From positions 8,826,382 to 8,890,381 of the forward strand of contig NC_063066.1 in the NCBI RefSeq assembly GCF_018812025.1: DNA of 64,000 nt, given 5' to 3'. The notes under the pieces were generated by a model. That model ran no database searches, was not told the DNA's origin, and saw only the letters and a list, made by a program, of their open reading frames with translations. Position 1 is the stretch's first letter; every line of letters starts with the position of its first letter. Below are positions 57,236 to 64,000 of the stretch, piece after piece. The DNA comes from Megalobrama amblycephala. Its lineage: Eukaryota; Chordata; Actinopteri; Cypriniformes; Xenocyprididae. Made by a program: the position numbers and the translations under genes.

Positions 57236-58785
57236 AAAAAATAGCTAACTTGTGCTCCTCGTGGTCAAAAATGACCACATTGGAAATGAATTGGAGACAA
57301 ATTTCATCTAGTGAAAACTTTTAGTACTGCGGCCAAACAAAATCTTACTGAAAGCTAATTTTTTCAGATATCAAGCTCAAATTTGGAACACAACTTGTTT
57401 AGATTTAATTATAATACAGTTTTAGAGTAAAACGTGTTTTTGAAAATATATATTTCATATAAAAACTGAAAATAGTATTTTTGTGCATTTTTCATAACAA
57501 TAAACGTAAAATTCTGTAACTTTTTTTGGTTATTTTTTAAAACATTTTTCACTTCAGCAATAATTTTCCAAGTGTCATCTTTAAAAAGAGACCAAAATTA
57601 AGTTTATGACAGTTTAAGTATTTCGTTTTCAGGTCTCTGCTCAAAAAGTGAAAAAGTGGATTATAATTACAGTGTAAATATAATTTAGTACCATAAATCC
57701 CCTAAAAATACTAAATATTAAATGTCATTTTTGACCAAAACATGAACAGCACCGGAGTGTTAATTTTAGACTACTAGTTTTCTAGCCAAGAGAAGTCTAT
57801 TGTCTATTTCCTGAACACTATTATTCCCATATGTACAGTATAGGCCCTGTGTTATCAAGTAATTCCTCAAGCTCCCTTTTGTTTTAAAATGATTTTGACA
57901 ACTCTGATCTATAACCTGACCCATTTTTCACATTTATGCAGACAGATGTAAAAGTATAATATGATCTATACAAGCAGCTTGAAAATATCCATTCATGCCG
58001 TCTAGAAATGTGTGTGTTTTTACAGTAATGCCCCAGGTCTTATCTTAAGCACCGACACTGAGCAGTACGCCACATGTGTGAGCGTGCACTCCTTCCTCTT
58101 CGGTCTTTGTCGCATAATCTAGCTGCTACATTACAGAGACACTGATTTGAGTTGTGAGGCCCCCGTAACAAAAGGAAAGAGAGACAGAGGAGACCCTGTG
58201 ATGACCTTGCACAGAGAGGAAACAGGAAGTGACACCTCTGACCCGCCGAGAGGCTCCTGTTGTGTTTTCCAGTGAGGCCGCTGATAGAGCACCGCGTTTC
58301 TCTGAGGTTCCTCTCTCAGCTCATGCTGGGAGATATACGGACGAGTCATGAGAAACAGCACATAGAGTCAAATCTCACAAGGAGCCCAAGGGAGGTTTGA
58401 GTTACACTACAGCCCGAGAAACAACACGGCTGTAACCCTTCCACCTGTATGCTTCTCTCCCTCTCACACAATCACATCTCAAAGTATTCAATCTATAGAA
58501 TTCTCAAGGTAACAAAAATCATGTTTGTCAGGAACACTGACCCCCAGATGCGAGGCACGGCTCCTGGTGGGGCATAACAGGGGAGAGCATGCAGGGTTAC
58601 TTTCCTAAATAAGAACTAAGGCCAAAACTACAGATGTAAAACAAAGGTAAAATAAATAATAAAATAAAGTAAGTGAAGAACTAAAATAAAACCTAACTGT
58701 TGTTAGTAACATAAAATTACAAAATAAATAAATAAATAAATAATTTTGTATATACAGTCAGAATTTTTGGGGATATCTGCAGGCT
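57236..58785. other. intronic unique DNA
   Basis: No gene recognised. It ends in an (AATA)n microsatellite at about 58722-58743. Confidence 0.4.
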
Positions 58786-58792
58786 ATTTTAA

Positions 58793-59050
58793 AGGGATAG
58801 TTCACCAAAAATGAAAATGCTGTCATTCTGTCAATGTCAATTCTGTTTCGTTCATCTTCGGAACACAAATAAGGATCTTTTTGATGAAATCTGAGAGCTT
58901 TCTGTTCCTCATGGACAGCTACGAAACTACCACTTTGATGCTTCAAAAAGTTCATAAAGAGATCGTAAACTAATCCATAAGAATCGAGTGGTTTGGTCCA
59001 AATTTTCTGAAGAGACTCGATCACTTAATATGATGGACAGATTTAATTGA
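58793..59050. mobile_element. left half of an AGGGATAGTTCACC MITE
   Basis: TTAA at 58789-58792, then agggatagttcaccaaaaat and tcatcttcggaacacaaata as in the 8315 family. The copy breaks off near 59050 without its mirrored arm. Confidence 0.7.
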
Positions 59051-59089
59051 AGCTTTTATTCACATATAAACATTCATCAACTCACACAT

Positions 59090-59165
59090 TTTTGTGTGAC
59101 TTTGATCAATTTAATGTATCCTTGCTAAATAGTTTTATTGACACCAAACTTTTGAACTGTAACTA
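59090..59165. mobile_element. terminal fragment of the tttggggtca family
   Basis: The text accaaacttttgaactgtaa is the right end seen at 27617. Only this end remains. Confidence 0.5.
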
Positions 59166-60298
59166 ACAAAACCAATGAAACTAACTAAAATTAAACTGAA
59201 ATTTAAAACAACAGTATTAAAACATAGAATGATAGTAAAAAGGTTGCCATATATTAACTTCCTGAAGTGTTTGTTTAGGCAGTCCAACATGACAACTTCT
59301 AGCTCAACCAATGGCGTATATGTTTGGGGTGACACTATCTGTCTGTCTGCACAACTGTAAACAAGAATGAGGTGATACAGGTGTTTGTGAACACTTCAGC
59401 CAGCTTAATAGGCACTACATGCAGTTTTGTTTATTTTGTATTGCTGTTATAGTAAATACTGCAGTTCTGGTCTGTCAGTGTCTCAGGAAGTGCCCTCTGT
59501 AACATTTCCATGTCACAGGAAGTCTTTCCAGCAGAACAGGATAACAAATATGTCCTGTTAGTAAACAGGTTTGCCGGTGACCATGTAGGTGTAAGACCAT
59601 TTCCTTCAGCGCAGATGAGCTGTGGTTGTAGCGTTGTTGCTGGCTGGCTGTGTGGTAATTGTAGCCAGTGGGGTGGCTAAAGTGGGTGGGGGTAGATTGG
59701 TGGCAGTAGGGGGGCACCAAACTTCTGGCCTCCGGGGGCTTTGCTGAGAGGGCTGCTGGGAGGAGGGTCTGGGGGCTTGAGCCTCATTAACAGCTAACTA
59801 ATTGGAAGGAAAAGACCTCTCATGTGCTCTGTCTGACCTGCTAGACAGCAGGGGAGAGAGGAACAGATAGATGAAAAAGAGAGGGGGATGGAGGAGAAAG
59901 GAGGGAATGTGAGAACCTACTGTACTATAGAGGGAACGGCAGAGGAGAGATGTAAGAAAGTGCCCAGAGGTTGCCTATTTCATAGCGCAGGAGACTCCAT
60001 GGGGTTTCATTTAACTATCAATTTCGTCTCAGATGTTTCTTGTAAAATTCCTTATTGAAAACAAAAATAAACTCAACTGAGACAATTAGAAATTTTGAAA
60101 CTAGCTTGACAAGTTACTCTTTTGAAAGAATACTTTAACTTAAGCTATACACTACAAGCTGCTAATAAAAACTAGCTAAGTACAGAGAAGCTATTAAGCA
60201 GCATAATCCTTTTAAAATACATCACTAAAATAAAATTTTAATTGATGAGACTACATTATCTCCAATGTCGGGGGTACATATCATTGCTTTTGAGATAT
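59166..60298. other. intronic unique DNA
   Basis: No gene recognised. It is purine-rich near 59860-59960 (gagagg-type runs). The minus frame 59475-59720 has no known domain. Confidence 0.4.
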
Positions 60299-62760
60299 TA
60301 AAAGGGACCTTTTATGCCATTTTACAAAGTCATTATGTTTCTGGGGCTACTAGAATAGGTTTTCATGCTTGAATGTTCAAAAACATTAATTTTCACATAT
60401 CTTACATTATTGCAGCACCTCTCTTCCCAGTCTGTCAGTAATGCTCTGTTTAGCTCCTGTCTCAGTGAACTAGTTATCTGCCATATCATATAATGTGAGA
60501 GCCACAGTGAATTGTATAATCTGTCCTATCTATCATATGTTGCTGCATCATTTTAATTTTTATATTTTAATTATAAGACATTTAATAGCTTCTGATTCGT
60601 CCACATTTTCATATGTATTCACAAACGTATAAGATAAACAAATAGGCCTAGGCTATGCAATTATTTATATTATGAAAAGAAAGTATTATGAAAAGTTAAA
60701 GTCTGCGTCACTTTTCAGTTTTCATCTTATATCTTATCTCAACACTTTTTGAGGATCGTGAGTGAACGCGATCATCTCTTCTTCTTTACTACTTTACAGA
60801 AGGAAATAAACATGAATGAAAATCCAAAAAATATGTTGAAAGTTGCAGTAGCTTACCGAAATCTGTATCACGTCAGTTCAATCAGTGTTGTAAACAATTT
60901 ACACGTTGGAAAAGCCATTCATTGACCATAAACTTATAGTCAGCAGCAAGAAAAATAAAACAAACTATTTAAAACAAAACGGATTAGAAACTTTAATTAT
61001 GAAAGCATAAAGTATTATAATATAATATATAATAAAATCGACAAACTGGGTGCGTGTAATCAAACGCAACGTTTTAATTTTGTTCTGGAGACTGAACTCG
61101 CGCTCTGCTGCCACACTGGAGCGCACTCGCCACCTACTGGACAGGGGTGGGAATTACAGTTACAAGCTACATCAGCCTCAGTAATCTGTCAAAATGACGG
61201 ACAGGCTGCAGATTTTTTCCGTCACTGCTAAAAAAAATTCCATCAATGACGGAAAATTCTCGGTTAAACCTACCTTTGAGATTATATATAATATACACGC
61301 CACACTACAGCCGGTGACACTCCACGACCGCGGTGGCGCGGTTGTCATGCCGACCTTCACAGCCCTAAGTGAGGCATACAGTTTATTAGGTAATTTAGCG
61401 CTTTTCTTATTACTTGAAGATCGGATCGGTATCGGAAGTGAAAAAGGCGGATCGGTGCATCCCTAGTTTAGATTACTCACGGACAAGATTACTCTAGAGT
61501 TTTGTTTTGTATTAAACATGACAGGAGATTAGGGATGAACATAAATTGGTTACGTCGACCTGTCGTTTTAGCCCTACTACTAACGCAACTCAACCAGGCC
61601 TCTTCCCGTTTTTATATATGGGAATTATTTAAATGAGCAAAACTGTGACGTACGTTCCCAGAAGAAAACTTGAAGGTGCAATATGTAATATTTTCTGTCC
61701 ACTAGAGGCCTATTCAAAACAAAGGCATAGCTTAATGATGCCAAGTTTGACCGCGAAATCTTGGGACATGTGGTCTTCACCTCAACGGCTGGTGGAAAAG
61801 AATTGGGACTAAGGAAGAAATCATGTTCATGGATGCGATTATTAACGTTACTGTAGTATGAAGCAGAGCAGGATTGAGTGTTGTGGGAGCTGAACGAGGC
61901 CGCTGGAGCGACTGCCCAACATACGCCTCACGAGCAGCGGGACTTTTATTATGCCACAGTCGCCGGCGCCGCTTCCGCTTTTCTGGTCATGAGTATGAGG
62001 TAACGCAGCTCTGTTTATCATATTAGATACATTTGAGAGTGTTGAAAATGATGTTATAACGTTACTCTGTGTGTTCGCTTGGTGGCTGCTGTGAGACTGC
62101 TGTTGCACACTGCAGTAAGATAGATCGATTTTAGAATATCATATTAAATGCGTGTTGATAAATGGCATGCAATTAATTTTAAAACGTATTGTATGATGGA
62201 GAAAATGCTGTATTACTGTTACTAAAAATAAAGCTGCATCTGATTATGCTATGTTAGCTACTTGACAAAATAGTGTTTTTCTCTGAGGCATGGTAAAGTC
62301 AAGAAAAAAATCAAGAAAATTAGATTTAAACAATAAGACTAAACATGTTGAGCTATATAACAACAGTTAGTTTTCTGTCTATAAACGTAACCAAACAGTT
62401 GTTCCCTTGTCTATTAAAACATGTAATATATTAAAGCGTCTTTGGTGTTTCCATGGTTTCTACAAAATAAATCCGTAAACCGAGGGTAACGCGGGTATGA
62501 CGCAATTGACAGGCGACTCCTCACACGTCCCGGAGCCGTGGTTAAAATGGCAATTTTCTCACGATTTACAAATACTCAAGCGAACAAAATATAACACTGG
62601 CCTATTTACTGCAAAAGTCTTACATATTGCACCTTTAAGCCTACAATCAAGGGGTTTCAGGGAGTTCAGAAAAGTGCTTACTGATATAGAGAATAACTGC
62701 TTTTGAAGTGACTTTGCAACAGCAGAATTACACACTAAAAAGCATTATAGGACCCCTTTT
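60299..62760. mobile_element. outer element with AAAAGGGACCTTTTATGC ends, carrying insertions
   Basis: The left end aaaagggaccttttatgcca is mirrored at the right by agcattataggaccccttttt-type text ending at 62760. The large interior is explained partly by a nested MITE (61674-62633) and by a short fragment ending cggatcggtgcatcccta (about 61400-61467), the end of another fish DNA-element family. No transposase was seen. Confidence 0.55.
61674..62633. mobile_element. 960-bp MITE with AGGTGCAATATGTAA ends, nested
   Basis: The left end aggtgcaatatgtaatattt and the right end, cttacatattgcacct, are inverted. TTAA follows at 62634-62637, and a mutated TTGA precedes on the left. Non-coding. Confidence 0.7.
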
Positions 62761-64000
62761 CTAACCAGTGAATGATAATCAGAGAGGGAACAGAAAAACT
62801 AGAAAGGAATGAAAATTTAAAAATTGCGAAAGTCTTTGAAAGAGATAGTTAAAGAGAAAGGGCTGGAGGAAAGAGACCACATGAGACAGAACAAGGTTGT
62901 CAGAACAAGAAGACTGCATTAAAAGGAACTATTTTCTAAAAGGAAGGATATCTCTCTGGGAGTTTTTGGTGTGAGGGCCACAGCAGATCAAGAGACATGC
63001 AGAGGCCATCAGGAACGGCGCTGGGATCAGGGTCGAGCCCAACCCCCATTCTACTCGGGATTTATGGAGGTCTTTCTAGACTGCTTTAATGTCAGGTGTC
63101 ACGGTTTATTTGAAAAACCCTCACAGTCCTGCACCTTCAAACGGACCAGCATCCACTGAAACACACATTAAGCAGCCATTTGAAGTGTGCACATGTGTGT
63201 GTGAGAGCATTTGTATAAATATGTGTTTGTGTGTACTTAGACTCACGCGACCATGTGAGGGTTTGTTTCTTCAAACTACCACCCATGCTTAAATCTCATA
63301 CACTTCGCATACCATCACAGAAGTTTTCGATTGAACCAGTAAATTTCATAGTATAAAATAGTACAATAGAGATACATTTGGATACATTTGGATGAAGGTG
63401 GTCATCACAGAAAACAGCACCTGAAAAACTACAATCGCAATGGTACATCTTCAAAGGACCATGGTATTACCGTGGCACGTTCAACCAGTAAGCAAACTAA
63501 ATGTGCCAGTGGCAATTAATAAAACCCCAAATCAGGATATTAACATGGTAAATGTACACTACAACTGTATAACTGTTCCCTTTTCCAATTTGATTCCGAT
63601 GCGAAGAGGCCTTTAGCGTGTGGTACTTTTTGGTACTTCTTATTAGAGTCGATGAGGTGTTGAATATAAAGGTCCTGGTGGAGTCAGCGGCAGCAGGACG
63701 CGAGGCTGCGTGCTGGAATGCGGAGCTCTGGTTTGTTTTGCCGTCTGCTCTCCTGCCTTACCTGCGGCCCTCCCTCCATCTCTCCCTCTCTGCCGCTGGA
63801 TCTAATTAGGTGAAGGAGGGCTGCGGGACTGGAGTGTGTCACATACAACTCAACACAGCCAGGAAGGAGAGCGGGAAAGAAAGTGGGATTAACATGGGAG
63901 AAAAAGCATAAGAAATGTAGGGTGGAGTTCAAAGAGAGAGAGAAGAAGAAAGTAAGGGCATAAACCGGGGAAAAGAAATGCAGAGAAAAAGTTCCAGCCA
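62761..64000. other. intronic unique DNA at the window edge
   Basis: No exon recognised. A (GT)-rich stretch lies near 63190-63235. About 63650-63860 is GC-rich and non-repetitive. The last 200 bases are purine-rich (gagagagagaag). Confidence 0.4.

Larger units (their letters stand above)
42564..64000 (-). other. gpc3: gpc3 intron preceding the heparan-sulfate exon (partial)
   Basis: The sequence from the acceptor at 42564 to the window end shows no preceding gpc3 exon: I looked for the CWNG and VVSQIIDKLKHINQ-type segments on the minus strand without success. The intron is thus at least 21.4 kb, and the earlier gpc3 exons lie beyond the window. Confidence 0.65.

Noticed and set aside
1..64000. 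CRISPR arrays, prokaryotic operons, riboswitches
   Set aside because: The window is vertebrate DNA; the regular repeats are satellites and coding repeats without spacers.

Overview
The window is vertebrate nuclear DNA, almost certainly from a cyprinid-type teleost. Coding sequence is very sparse. The DNA is crowded with fish-type short inverted-repeat elements bounded by TTAA, a decayed Tc1/mariner element, a non-autonomous LTR element and microsatellites. The three gene pieces I can support are spliced exons with vertebrate splice signals, and none is a long open frame.

Genes. All lie on the minus strand and belong to the glypican family, the GPI-anchored heparan sulfate proteoglycans that modulate Wnt, Hedgehog, BMP and FGF signalling. 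Two exons carry the C-terminus of glypican-3 (gpc3): 42344-42563 (heparan-sulfate attachment region) and 17183-17361 (last exon with the GPI-anchor signal). Phase 1 is kept across the 25 kb intron between them. Downstream in transcription order, 6845-6998 is the first coding exon of glypican-4 (gpc4; knypek in zebrafish), with a CpG-rich 5' leader and promoter up to about 7.63 kb. gpc3 followed head-to-tail by gpc4 matches the vertebrate GPC3-GPC4 cluster. The other gpc4 exons lie beyond base 1, and gpc3 exons 1-6 lie beyond base 64000.

Layout. 1-6844: gpc4 intron 1 with a fold-back element and two short MITEs. 6845-7630: gpc4 exon 1 and promoter. 7.6-16 kb: intergenic, with four large palindromic MITEs and an AT-rich tract. 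About 16-17.18 kb: gpc3 3' UTR. 17362-42343: gpc3 last intron, with a tandem satellite, TTAA-bounded elements (several nested), a Tc1 pseudogene and a LINE 3' tail. 42564-64000: the preceding gpc3 intron, with a 2.8 kb LTR element (47728-50563; near-identical LTRs, perfect 5-bp target duplication, gag-like open frame only), more MITEs and unique stretches that may be regulatory.

The main surprises are: an arginine-rich tandem duplication in gpc3 next to the glycan-attachment sites; a CT microsatellite serving as the polypyrimidine tract of the gpc3 last exon; the young gag-only LTR element broken by a 5-nt insertion; a MITE insertion whose TTAA duplication can be read against an internal empty site; and a MITE with ends from two families. 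I found no RNA gene beyond a tRNA-like SINE head, and no CRISPR or prokaryotic feature.
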